From the NCBI RefSeq assembly GCF_030272615.1, contig NC_081409.1, forward strand, positions 241,758,332 to 241,822,331: 64,000 nt of DNA, read 5' to 3'. The translations under genes were made by a program, and so were the position numbers. The notes below the pieces were generated by a model. It saw only the letters and a program-made list of their open reading frames with translations, had not been told where the DNA came from and made no database searches. This DNA is from Cryptomeria japonica. Lineage: Eukaryota; Streptophyta; Pinopsida; Cupressales; Cupressaceae. Of this stretch, positions 36,801 to 48,999 are shown one piece after another; position 1 is the stretch's first letter; the number at the start of each line of letters is the position of its first letter.

Positions 36801-37108
36801 TTTTGGGTTCATTTGCTATGTCTTTCCTTGAATTTCGGGTTTTAAAATCTCGATTGCAGGTGGAGAATTTTCTTCAAACTGCAAGTTTTAATGATATCCA
36901 TTGTTTTGGTCTTTGTAGGGGAACTTTTGCCTTATTACATGTGCACTTTTATTCAAGGATGAATACTTGTAATTTGTTTTAAATTTCCCCTTTGTTGTTT
37001 TTATTATTTTTATTGTTTTTGGTCTTGTTTAGTTAAAATAGGGATTTTTTGGCTAAATTACAAGTAAACTTGTAGTTCTCTCCAAAAACCCCTACTTTAA
37101 TGGTTTTT

Positions 37109-37143
37109 ACATGTAATGGGGATTTTAAACCCCCATTACATGT
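37109..37143. repeat. Perfect hairpin in the unit B leader
   Basis: ACATGTAATGGGG pairs perfectly with CCCCATTACATGT. A less perfect relative lies at 38079-38108. These match the five palindromes of unit A in sequence and position within the leader. Confidence 0.85.
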
Positions 37144-38587
37144 GTGCAAGCAATTCTAACTTGTTGTAGGGATTTTATTTCCCCTTTACAAGTAATTAAA
37201 ACTTGCATCTCTCTCCCAAAAACCCGATTTTACACAAAGTGCATTTTTGACCATTTTTAAACTTGCAGTTTGTTCCAAAAAACCCGATTTTGCCTTGTAA
37301 GTGAAAAAGTGAAAAATAAAACATGCTATTTGGCTAAAAAATCCCGATTCTGCCTAAATATGAGGAAAAAGTGAAATTAAAACTTGTCTGTTTCTCTAAA
37401 AAACCTGATTTTCACATATATGCAAAATTCGAACTTGTCATATCTTCCCAAAAACCCGATTTTCAGTTGGAAGCAAAATTGTTGAAGATTTCAATCGATT
37501 TTTGAGGAGAGTTTTTAGGAGGAAGGCGTTTTTCAGTTTTAGTCGATTTTTGTGGATTTGGAAGCTCCCTTTCTTCACCATGTGGTAATCATTCTTGCTG
37601 GTTTTTAGATGTTGGAACAGCAAAAAACGTTTTTCCAAATGCCACATTTTTACCTCATGTAAGTTCCATTAACTTCCAAACTTCTAAATCGATTTGAACT
37701 CTCCTACCTAGGCGTGGAGATTGGAGCTTTATTTGTTTCATTTTTCATGCATTTGCTGCCACGTTTTTCATTTTTGGGCCTTTTTGCAAAAACATGGCTA
37801 GGGTTTGGCGTCTTTGATTGTCTCTATTTATTGGTGTGTCTTCTCCATTCCAAAGATTGTTGCATTTTTGGAGAAGCATTTTCAGTTTGAAGAAAGGTAT
37901 GCTCTCTTTCCTTTCTTTCCTTCATTTTATTATTTTCTTGTTTTCTTAGTTTTCTTTCCTAGTTGCATTTTTGGAAATATGTTGTTCTTCCCCCAAAAAT
38001 CGGTTTTTGTGAGAGAAATCTTCCCCTTGGTATGCAATTTTTGAATTGCATTGTTCTTCCCTAAATTCTCTCTTTATTTGTATTGGGGATTTTTAATCCC
38101 GATTACAAGTTCGCTGGAAATTCTTGTTCTTCCCTTACGGTTAAGGAATTTAACCATTTTTGGTTAAAATTCCAAGTTGAAAAGTATGAAATACCCCCCC
38201 CTTTCAAATTCGGGTTTTAAAAACCGGATTACATGTTAAAGAGTTCTTCCCATTTTCATGAAAATGACATTCCCAGATTTTCCATTTCTATCTATTCATT
38301 TTTCTCATATCCCTACTTTCCATTTCCATCATTTTCCTCAAGTCAAATTCTCATTTTCCATCCATTTCTCCATTTGCAAAATTACAAGTGTACTTCCATT
38401 TGGGTTTTAAAACCCCGATTGCATGTATGTTCTTTCCAACTTGTATACTTCAAAATTTTTCCCAAGATCCGAAATTGGTCAAAGTCAAGATTTTCCCATT
38501 TCCATATATTTCCCCTCTTCCTCTCACAAAATCGTGAAGTTCAAGAATCGAAGTTTTTCCCATTTGAATTCCCATTTGAAGAAGGAA

Positions 38588-41500
38588 GAATGATATTTGT
38601 AGCTGACTATGATGTTGCCTTAACTCTTTTAAGTCTTCATCACAGTATTCCAAGTTCACAATCAATGTTAGATTTGCCGACATCTCCAGCTCCAAAGAAG
38701 ATGAAATACAAATATGACAAATATCAGAATGAGGTAGCACCTTCCCAAGTTTCTTCCCCTTTGGATCGTATCAAAGATACGGAAATAGGGCATGTGGATA
38801 TGTCAGAATTCATCAAGAGGGTAGAAGATCCACAGGATAATAACTTGCAGCGGCTGTTGGACAGCCATATCCATCATGCATCTTCTTTCTCGGTGGCTGC
38901 CCTAGAACCTGAGTTTGTTCTCGCCTGCGCCCATCATTTTGATAAGGAGACAAGAGTCATCAAAAATGATGATGGCGAAGCTATAATCCGTCTTGATGCA
39001 GATATGATTGAGAAGGTCTTCAGAATACCTCCTGCACCTGTTTACATGGAAATCTCCAAAGAAAGTGCAGCAGAGTATTATGTGAAGAGGGAAAAAGATT
39101 GCAAGCGACATATCAACAGGTGGATCCAAGAGCCACGAGCCTCCTTCTCAAGGTGGGCAAAGTTGTACCGCTGCGATTTCAAATGGGAGATAGGAGACAC
39201 CATAACTCTTCTCAGCAAGATGATTGGCCTTGAGCATTCCAATGTCTTTGAGCCTTGGATGTACCAGTTCATCATGTTCATAAGGCAGTCTCATCACATT
39301 TCATGGGGAGAAGTCATCAGCGATGCCTTGTGCGAACAACTTGCAGCAGTTCCTACCACCATGACCTTCTTCATGAATTCATATTTGGTATATTTGGCAG
39401 TATCACTTAGACATTTTCCAGGTCTTTCTACCAAGGGTGATCACTCACTTATACCAGTTTGGGAGTATTATGACCAGTTGCCATTCAGAAGAGTCCAAGA
39501 TGCATTCTTCGGATATTTCATCTGTCAGTTTGAGAAACAAGAGAGTATCAGATGAGGCATGGGAAAAGGTGTGCGAGTATGGATGTTTTTTTCTGCAGTT
39601 TCCCACCTTCACCTATATGAGAATTGGATGCTATGGCAGTCAGCCATATATGCTTCCTAGATACCCGACTGACAAGATCATTCTTATGGAGTTGGGAAGA
39701 CAGATCATGGCTGTCCACACTTTCTAGTCTGCTAGACACAAGGTTGGAATGGGATCTCTACCACAAACCCATTGAAAATTGGCCGGTATTCCCTTGTCAC
39801 ATCTGTGAAAGCTAAGGCCATGGAGACTGAATTGCAGGAAATCAAGCTCAAAAGGTTTAAACCTAGAGCTGATTTTGATTACAGGGGTATGAAGGAGAAG
39901 ATCAAGAAATCCTTTGTGCATGTGCATCGCATTGAGGACATCTGGGTAGATCTTCGCACAGAAGCCGAAGTTCTGAAGATGGATTACTGCAGGCTCACTG
40001 TTGAGCAAATTGTTGATTTGAACTTGGTGGATATCCCACAAGGGATGATTGATGATGGGCACATACTTGATCCTGAATACGTTTCTCGAAGGGTTGAGGA
40101 AGCTCCACTTCCTTTGATCCAATGGTCTCACAAAGAGTGCATATCCATCCTTGAGAGATTTTAGCCTATCTTGGCCAACACCAACGCATGGCTGAAAAGT
40201 AATGCTGTTAGACCTATAAAAATCAAGGTTGGAAAAGAAGATGATTCTACAGGACCTCTTGGACGTAAGTCTGAGATTCAGGTTGACAACAAGGAGGGTG
40301 CATCATCTTCGGGCACAAGGATCAAGTTGCGAGTCAGTCGTGCAGTAGTGCTTCCTTCGGAGGAGATGACAGTTTGTGGGAAGGAAAAATCACGGTTCCA
40401 TGTTCAGGTGATCGATCTGGATAATCCAGAAGAAGGGCAGCAATCTGATGATGCTCCTAAGTCTCTAGTTTCAGACTCGCCTCATGAGATCATTTCTCCA
40501 GTTTCCATTGAGACGCCTCTTTCTCCTCCTGATTTGCTTGTGGACGAGTCTCCTCAGAATGTTATTCCCATTTTAGCATACGAGCCATCTCCTAATCATC
40601 AACAAGAGAGTGTGTTGGAAGTTCTTGAGGATATTCCTACTTGCATCTAGTTATCAGAAATTGATACTTCCACTTCTGGTTTTGAAGAATTCATGAGGCA
40701 ATCTTCATGCCCATTGGTAATTGAGCAAACCGTGGTCGCTGTCCAAATAGATATTCCTCCCATGATGACCACGGTGATTCAAACAGAAACTGCTTCTCCT
40801 TTGCCTACGGCTGCTACTGGAGGGGAGTTGATGACTTTGCCTCCATGACTTAGTTCTTTTACCCCGAAAAGGAAGAAGCAAGAAATCTCACCTAATGCCT
40901 TCGACTATCAGCAACTAAAACAGTTCAGATCCAAAGTTGCTAAGAAGGCCAAGACTATCTCCAAAGTAACTGTTGACAGCAACAAGATGAAGGTAGCTGA
41001 AATTGTGGAACCTATTGCAGATAAGCCACTTGAAGAAATGTCAGCTGCTGATTATAAGGTTACAAGGATAGAGTTGGGCAAACAAACGCATGAGTTCATT
41101 AAACATGATGCCCAGTTTTCTGTTGCTTCGCTGGTGCAAAGGTGTGATGAGCTTCTAGCAAAGAAAGACAAGGTAGAAGATGAAAACCGACAACTTATGG
41201 CAGCCGAACATAAAATCACAAAACCTGCTGCTGAAGGGAGTAACTCCATAGGATCTTCTGGTTCCCAAGAATCAATTCGTGGAGTGGAAAGGACTGCTCA
41301 GAAGGTACAAGCATTGGATTCCTGGGTTGATCAGCTTCATGATCTATGTGCACAGGTAATGAAAGACATTTTTCAGATGATGTCTAAGTTAGAGACCATT
41401 GAGGAGAAACTGGGTCAGACTTCTGATACTTTCAAAAAGAATCTGGAAAGTGTTGAAGAAAGTTTGACAATCTGGCGTACCATGCCCCAACAACAGTTGA

Positions 41501-41985
41501 GTGTTTTGCAGGAGCATGCCATCATCTCTTCCAGGATCATGTACTTGGAATTTGAAGAACTCCTAGAAAACAAGACCCTTGTTCTTAAATCCCTCATTGA
41601 GGAGATCGGTGATGCAAAGAGATTCCGGGGTGAAGTTTTCCGAGATATTGTCTCACATTGTGAAAGGGCCTCTTGCAACATAGTAAGTCAGGATGGAGAG
41701 CTGATTCCAAAAGAAGTTCTTGCTGATTTACAAATGAGGATTCATAATGAATGGAGGAGCGAACAATTCACGACCGCTTCAATTCAGACATTGATGAAAT
41801 ACGAAACCTTTCTGCATGAAATCCAGTCTATCTTGGATAAAAACAATTCCGCGCTCCTCCGGTGTCATGACACTATTGTGAAGACCATGGTTGTTGCCAA
41901 GAACACCCATGAACCGAATCCCGAGGAACTACAAACAAGCATCCATAAATTTCAAGGATTTGTGTCTTCACAAAATGCAACTTAA
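38588..41985 (+). pseudogene. Unit B ORF: unrecognised ~1,100-residue protein with coiled-coil C-terminus
   Basis: Not a family I recognise. The likely start is ATG 38588 (MIFVADYDVAL), since similarity to the unit C protein begins soon after (LDLPTSPAPKKMKYKYDKYQ against VDIPCKVEKMKYQYQ). The N-terminal ~380 residues look globular and are shared with C: GHVDMSEFIKRVED, RLDADMIEKVFRIP, ISWGEVISDAL and FPTFTYMRIG...YMLPRYPTDKIILMELGRQ. A variable, Pro/Ser/acidic middle follows, then a helical, probably coiled-coil C-terminus with ADKPLEEMSAADYKVTRIELG (41020-41080), also shared. Two frame changes occur near 39540 and 39730; after that one frame runs to 41985 with stops only at 40162, 40648 and 40846. 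The stop is followed at once by the promoter region. No polymerase or nuclease motif is visible. It may be gag-like or a captured gene; I cannot say. Confidence 0.6.
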
Positions 41986-42254
41986 GTGATTTTCAACACT
42001 TAGTTGTATTTTTCCACTTTTGTAATCTTTAGTTGTAATTTTGTTTTGACAAGTTACATGTAAAAGTATTTTTGTAAAAAACAAGTTACACATTACTTGC
42101 ACTTTTGTAATTACATGTAAGACAACTACAAGTTGTGTCCAATTAGGACTGTAGTTGGAATAAGTCTTAGTTAGTTATTGAATAAGTCTTGGTGGTTGAG
42201 GGAATCTCTTAAGTTAGTTAGGATCCTCCCACCTTTTTCTCAAGGCTCCTCTTC

Positions 42255-42262
42255 TATAAATA
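42255..42262 (+). promoter_or_regulatory. TATA box of unit B
   Basis: TATAAATA within CTTCTATAAATACTTGAGG, 816 bp before the element's end. The region just upstream (42040-42170) contains several ACTTG(T/C)A and TTACATGTAA boxes and aligns with both ends of unit A. Confidence 0.5.
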
Positions 42263-42332
42263 CTTGAGGGGTTTATTGTAATATTTATCTTTTGGAAAGC
42301 AAGCAAAAACTCTGCCAAATTTACAGCAAAGA

Positions 42333-42804
42333 AGTCTTTGAGCTTTCATGTGTAAATTCAAGAATTGAGAGGAATAGAAGGAAATTGCTCAAGCTTTGAG
42401 TCTTTGTGCTACATTCTTGAGTTAGTGTTCTATATTATCTTTCCTGCAAGTGTTCCTAAAGAGCTTAATCACTTCTGATTTGCAGTCTTTGTGCTGCAAG
42501 TAGTTGAGTTTAATATAGATTAAATTAAATATTTTGTTGAGAGAAGCTGCAAGTCTTTGTGCTTTCACTTGTTCTTAAGAGAATTTAGGAATAGATTTGG
42601 TGGGAAATAGCTATGAGTCTTTGAGTTTACACTACTCCTCATTGTTTTAAAGAAGAAAAGAATAGTGTCTTTTAGTCTTTGAGCTGTCATAACTTGTTCT
42701 TTATAGCATTAGTGTAGAAAAGGGTAGATAGGACTTCATATAATCAAGTCTTTGAGCTTGATATTGTCGTCCCGTCCCGAAGGAAGTGACGGAAGTCTTT
42801 GCGT
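42333..42804 (+). repeat. Eight copies of AGTCTTTG(A/T)GCT downstream of the TATA box
   Basis: Near-copies start at about 42333, 42399, 42484, 42552, 42616, 42674, 42747 and 42793, spaced 46-85 bp. The same motif recurs in both ends of unit A (as ACTTTGAGCTGC or, inverted, AGCACAAAGTCT). It lies downstream of the predicted transcription start. Confidence 0.8.
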
Positions 42805-44236
42805 TTTCAGGAAACTTCATTTCCTTCCTCTCATTTCATTTGAAAGTTGTTACTGCTATTTATATTCAATTGCTATCCTTTTCTGTGAAGAGAAAAGGAT
42901 ATTGTCTTTCTTGAACGAAGAAGAAAGATTGTTGTCCCATCCTGTTTTATTTTCAAAGTTGTAGTTAGATAGGGGGGGCCTTCCCTTAATTAGGAGAGTT
43001 TTTACTCGTGTGTTGTGGTTGAAACCACAATTTTGTATATTTCCCCAAGTGTACAAAATTTTCAACCAATAGTGCTTTTGGTTGTGAGTGCGATTGGAGT
43101 GTTTTTAGGCCATTTACACAAAAAAACACAATAGGTTGACTTAAAGTATTTGAATGATCTTGCATATGTGCGTTACAACATTTGATTGCATGAAAAGAAG
43201 GTACAAGGCAAGGTTCACATGAAGCACTTGACTTGGATGACATTGATCCATATTTAGCAAATTGGATTGCTGCACCTAATGGTGTTGATGTTGATGTGGA
43301 TCCATTTTTCACTGATGATCACTTAGTTGAGTTGGAGAGGGAGGCAGCTAAATGGGAGGTAGAAGTGGCAGCACGTGAGGAGGCAAAAGATGAGGTTGGT
43401 GATTTAGTAGAGGCAGTTTCCTCACCTGTTGAGGCACCTGTTGACGTGGCTAAAGTCGTGTATGCTAAGTATCCTATCCTCTCTTGAGATAAGGAAATCC
43501 CTAATGCTATTTTAGTTGATCAATGAGGACGACCTCAAGGTTTCGATTGTCAGGTCTTGACTGCAGGATAGCTCAACAGTTTGATGTGTTTTACTGGAAA
43601 CACAAAGGGGACTTACGATTAGACATAATTGGTTTTGTTCACACAGGCTCCCTAAGATCCTACAGTTTTGATTTCATTAGATTTTGCCTTAATACGATGC
43701 TGTTCGGACTTCAACTTTGATAAAAAAGGGGAAAAAGGAAGGGAAAAGAGGGAGAAAATGCCTAATTAATCTACCTAAAAATAACACTCTAAAAATAACA
43801 CCTTCAAGCTAATAGACAGAAATCTTGCAATAATCAAATTTTATTTCGCCAGCAATTCGCACAACTACATAAAATTGATGCAATCTCCAAAGGGGAAACA
43901 AATTTTCAAGTTTTTAAACATAAACACTGAATTTGAGAGATTCATACATTCCATGTTAAAAAACCGAACTAAGCATACTAGTAAGTTCAGACTAACCATG
44001 CAGAGGAACTGGCAATCAACCAATCCTTAATGGTATGAAGGAAGATTTCTATCAGATATCAACTTGCACATATTATTTTGTAAAGCAAAATGCATACATA
44101 AATTTAAAGAGTGAAGAAATAGACCATGCACTCACATGAAACAGTAACAACTTTAATCTTCATTAAGTCTGAATGTATTTCTGCAGACCTTTTGCAACAA
44201 TCCACAATTTCTTACTAAAAAAGAAGGGACTATCCC

Positions 44237-44243
44237 TTATATA
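44237..44243 (-). promoter_or_regulatory. TATA box of unit C
   Basis: TATATAA on the - strand followed by GGGATAGTCCC, 804 bp before the end of the element. This is nearly the same distance as in units A, B and D. Confidence 0.45.
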
Positions 44244-44723
44244 GATTTTCAAAAATGGATGAATGGCCAGGATTTGATTCTACAAGTGGCCTAGGTTCAT
44301 CCTATGAAACATGGCTGCCCATACCCATAAATGGAAAACAAAATATTACCACCAACCATAAAGTAACTAATAACTACCAACTACCAAACATAAAGCTGCT
44401 CCAAAAAGTGCACTTGCATGGAGCTCAAAAATTTACAATGACTTTGGAAGTTGGAAAGAAACTTTATGTTGAAAAAGTGCATTTAGAATTTGAAAGAAAC
44501 AGATATTCTCAAGAAAGCACTTTTTCCTTCCCCGAGGTAGACTCTTTCTCCAAAAATTCAACTTCGTCGTGCAAGTACTCTCCCCAGATGTCTCGATTTG
44601 CTGCACGTTCTACTTGAACGTAATCCTGAAATCTCATGCACAGTTGGAACAGTCCCTTGCTGGGGCACATAGGAGGATGGCGTATTTTGTACTGCATACC
44701 CTCTCGGTGGCGATCCACATGTT

Positions 44724-47700
44724 TCAACTCATCACTCCATATTGACCGACGAGTTTCAAAACCCAATATGTCTGCATGCCACTGGCAAATTCCAGGTCCT
44801 CTATGGAGTACGTGACTTTATCAATTCTCAGTCTATCCTCCCACCGTGGTCGTACCTCATTATCCTTCATGCTACTCTTCCAACCAAGGACCATCGATCT
44901 GAGGATCCTTTCACCAAGATCCTTCATGTTTGACAAAATTTCCTCGCACTCATCCTGCTCTTTATTTATGGTGTCCTTCATATCATTTTTCATGCTGGCA
45001 GTCCAGTACCACTCTTTGAAAGTGTTGATGTCGTAGGGATCCAGGATAGTATGCAATGTGGGAATTTGAGTGTCGGTCCAGAAAAGAGCCCTCATGAGGG
45101 GGAAAACCATACCAACCATCTCATGGACTTTCAAACATTCCTTCTTTACTTCAAACATCTTGACTCGAATGGTCTCTCGATCGTGGGCCATTTTCTACAC
45201 ATCTTTGATGATCTGCTCTCCCTTTTCTTTAATGCCCCTAATCCATTCCTTGACGGCCTTGGCAGTGTTATGCACTCCTTCAAATTCAGCTGTAGTCTTT
45301 TGTGCTCGTGCCAATGGGGGAACATGGGATTCAGCAGTATGCTGCAGCGGTCTCAACAGGTGATCTATGTACCCCTTAGCTTGCTCAGCACAAGCCTGGT
45401 ACATATCTCTCTCAGCGGTCATTTCATCCAGCTGTCTGAGCATATTCTGCACAGAATCTTTGAATTCTTCCCTCTCTTGCTCTTTGGTTGTTTGCCCTAT
45501 TGGGATGGTCATAACGTTGTAATCGGCCAATGCAATCTGATCTGCTGGTTTGTCTGCAGGTGGGGTAGCAATATGAATCGTGCGATTCCTTTGCTCATCT
45601 TTAGTGATCCTGGAGTAAGTCTTCGGCTTTTTCCTGCCTTTGGATTTTATTTCTCCTATTCGAGAGAAGATATCCTCCAAGTTAATTGGTGGCTTGATAG
45701 CCGCTTTCCGCTGTGCGCGAGCTATTAACTAGTCTTGAGGGATGGTTTGTCCAGATGTAATTGCTAGATTCTCACTTTGTTATTTGGAGGCCTCAGCTGA
45801 CTCACTGCCGATTCGTAACTAATCAGATATAGGAGGAATGGGTGTAGTATCTAATCCTTTACTCACAGCTGAGTTCTCTCCCACTTCACTGAGCAACTGC
45901 TGGGTATCCTCTAGTAATGGCTACTCTTCAGTTCTGGTGGGCTCTTGAGTTCCATCTTCTTTCTGTTCTCCCTCAACCGTGGTGTCATCTTTGTTGCTGC
46001 CTTCCTGCTGCAACTCATGTCTGCTCTCTTGTGTGAGCTCTTGTTTACCAATCCCTTGATCAGGTGCAATCTCTCCCTCCTCGACCTGATTTCCAGGTCC
46101 ATCCAAACCAATGATCCTCAGCTCTTCTTCTTGCTCATTTTGTATTTGAGGATTATTTGCCTCCAATGCAACAGGATCTTTCTGCGAAGGTGGAGTGGGC
46201 ATGTAATCAAGTTCAACCACATCATCCTCCGAACTGGGGTCCTTGGATGAGGAAGTAACCTCTGGCCTCCTGATTGGGATCTTTTCTCCTATCCTTTTCG
46301 ACGTCCGAGTCCCTCTATTGGCTCTTGCTTTCTTTCTCTTCTTTTCAGGTTTCTCAACCTCTTCTTTTGGCGCGCTTGAGGTTCCTTCGTCCTCTGAAGA
46401 CTCGGAATCGAGATCACCCATCAAATTGTATGTGAATTGGGTTCCTTCATGGGTTAGCCTCTCTATTTGTTGGGATAGCCAGTTATCTGTGTACCTTCTT
46501 GGACCTTCCATAACCGCTTCAAAATCTGTGATAGGGTCCTGAGTCCAATCAATGGCTAGTGGGAGGTCCTTGACTGCTTCAAATTCTTGGACTTGCAAGC
46601 AATTTCCATAGTCTGTTACTTGATTTGGGACTTGGCGGTACTCATAAAGCCGCATTTGTTGAACACTCAACCTTGAATATTCCCGCCGACGGACCTCAAA
46701 GTCATCTTAACAATTGCTCCAATAGTCCTCAATCGATACCTTGGCCTTGTAATGCTTGTCGTAGGCTCTCTTTGCCAATTCATCACAATCAAAGCATTTC
46801 TTGGGGAAATGCTCCTGTAAGCAATAGGATGCTAACTCGGCAAATGATTCTTCAACTTGCACTGAATTCTTGAAGTGTACATCAAGATTACCTAAAATCA
46901 TGGGGAAGGTGAACCTTGATTGCTTTTTGTCCCTGAGCATGCTGCCTCCCGGGTGTGCCTGCCTTGCGACCTCCATGAGGACTAATCTGTTTGATGGATA
47001 ACGTGGAAGCCGATACGGTGTTCCCTCAAAGTCCGCTATTCTGATGTAGGTGAATCTGGGGAACTGGATGAACCATGCACCGTATTTCCGGATCAGGGTA
47101 GTAGCCTGCTTTGATAGCCTTATATGCAATCCTCCTTGCATTAATCTAACCAGGCGCATTGTAAAAGCATCATTAACACCCTCATACTGACCAATTGCAT
47201 ATGCGATGCTATTCTTTTCTCTTTGGGCAATGTCATAGTAATGCAACTGAGGGTAGCAGTCGTATACTTTCACCTGATTCGACCCGTTCCCAATCTCTCC
47301 TTTCTTAATTAATCTCAATAACGGCTGATGTTGAGCAAACATGTAGACCAAGGAGGAAGTCATGGCAAAATACTTTTTTTCTTCAAGCTCAACCAGCTGT
47401 GTATGAATATTATCGCTGATGATCTGAGCCCAGTCGAACTTGGACTTCCTAGCGAAGACTTGCTCAATGAAGTAGAACATCCATTCCTCAAAGAGATTGG
47501 ATTGAGGAAGTCCCATGACCGGGCTGAGTAAGGTAACCATATCACCATACTCATTGTGGAAATTGCTTCTGAGGGTCTTTTTACTGATTCTAGTGCTTGG
47601 CGGTCTTCTCTCACTGAACCATTCTTCGTTTATCAATGTTTTGCACTTAACAGGATTCATGTCATAAACAATTTGAGCCTCATCGATAGTTGTGGCAGTG

Positions 47701-48131
47701 GGATTATCAGGAAACGGGATATCAAATGCTTCCCCAAGGGCTTTAGGCGTGAAGTCAACCAGTACCATCCCTTTCAATACCACTAATCTGGTTTCCGGTT
47801 GATAATGTTTAGCAGCCTCAACCACTAATTCATAATTCTGCACAACCGGAGGGAAACCAACTGCCTGAGCAATACCACTCTCCATCATCCGTCTGGGCTT
47901 GCCATAGGTGTTAGGAGAGTATACTCGGTTCTTGAAATCCTGAATATCAATATGTCCGAGGTTCGTATCACCTATGTTGTCCCACACACTTTGGACCTTT
48001 GACTCTTTGACTCCTCCTCCTTGGTACTGGTACTTCATTTTTTCGACCTTGCAGGGAATGTCAACTTTGGAAATCCGTGATGTTCCAGTTGCATCAGGTG
48101 CCTTTGAGGACTCTGTTGCTGATTTAGGCAT
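44724..48131 (-). pseudogene. Unit C ORF: same unrecognised protein family, nearly intact
   Basis: ATG at 48131 (MPKSATESSKAPDATG) opens one frame of 1,136 codons down to 44724 with no frameshift and only six internal stops: 46707, 45921, three within 45690-45810, and 45195. Each could be a Gln codon (CAA or CAG) turned to TAA or TAG by C-to-T. The first 474 residues are continuous and share blocks with unit B: GHIDIQDFKNRV, ALGEAFDIPFPD, DWAQIISDN and FIQFPRFTYIRI...RLPRYPSNRLVLMEVARQ. The middle is acidic with a basic KKRKKARANRGTRTSKR stretch that could act as a nuclear signal. The end is helical with ADKPADQIALADYNVMTIPIG. Sequence after a frame change near 44740 extends to 44509. Function unknown. 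Confidence 0.65.
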
Positions 48132-48999
48132 CTATCCTGCACAATCGGACACGGATTACAAGACGAGTTTAAGGCAAAAAAACAGGTTAGCAAAGCCAAA
48201 AGACGACGTTAGCGTTAAAATTGACGATCAACGAGATAATTGAAATTTGAAAACATTGCTAAAACGCGACATTCAAATTTTTTTTAAATCTGATTGTCTG
48301 GGAGCCAAATGCAATTTGAAGCTGAAAATCAAGTTGGCCTGGTTAATTGTTGTTCTTAGAGTGGATTTTCGAAATGTTACTCCTGATTGCTGATGGCGGA
48401 AAGTTGCAAACGTTCTGTCTTGCGACTCAACGTTTGAATGTTTTGATAATTGTATGCTGATTGTTTGAAGATGATTCTGTGTACAAATTACCAGAAAGAT
48501 GATCCTATGCGTTTCACAGTTTTGGACCAGAATTCTTAAATTTTGCCTAAGTTTCAAGTCTTTGGCTGAATGGTCGATTTGGTGAATGATTGACTGTTTC
48601 CTAAGGTTTAAGTTCAAGTTTTCACAATTTATTTTGCAAGTCCACCTTAGGTAAAAGAAAAATGATCATATTTGCAAAATGTTAACCATGCGAAGGGCAA
48701 ATTTTATCTTACGTGGCGATGCAAATTTTGATTGCAAATTGAGTATACTTCAGTTCCTAACACTTTGCCAAACCTCCTCTTGGAAAACCCTTTCGCGAAG
48801 TTTACCTTAATGCCAAAATTCGGGCATTATGAATGATTTGAGCGAACTTCGAAACTTGAACAATGTTCTCCATGCAATTTGGTTTGCTTGCTCAATCTTC
48901 GGCTTAGGAACTGGTTTTGCAAGTCTTGCGATTTCTTTCCTCGGGATTTTACGTTGAATCTGGGAGCTTTGAAAAATTTCTAATGTTCCCTGGCCTTTC

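Larger units (their letters stand above)
36625..43071 (+). mobile_element. Unit B: 6,447-bp TGTTG...CAATA insertion with an internal ORF
   Basis: Flanked by perfect GTGCT duplications (36620-36624 and 43072-43076). Excision restores the hAT reading frame across CSAFGCECDW. Order: leader with hairpins and repeated AAACCCGATTTT motifs (36625-38580), a long ORF (about 38588-41985), then a promoter-containing region (42000-43071) with a TATA box at 42255. There is no reverse transcriptase, integrase or RNase H, and no copy of the 3' region at the 5' end. The ends have LTR form (TG start; TA end, CA in unit A). I therefore read B as a single giant LTR left by recombination, the ORF and promoter lying in U3. 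A non-autonomous element with unlike ends is the alternative. Confidence 0.7.

Noticed and set aside
42000-43071. A conventional 3' LTR of about 1.07 kb for unit B
   Set aside because: No matching 5' copy exists although both target duplications are intact, and the boundary at 42000 is not shared by the right-hand end of unit A.
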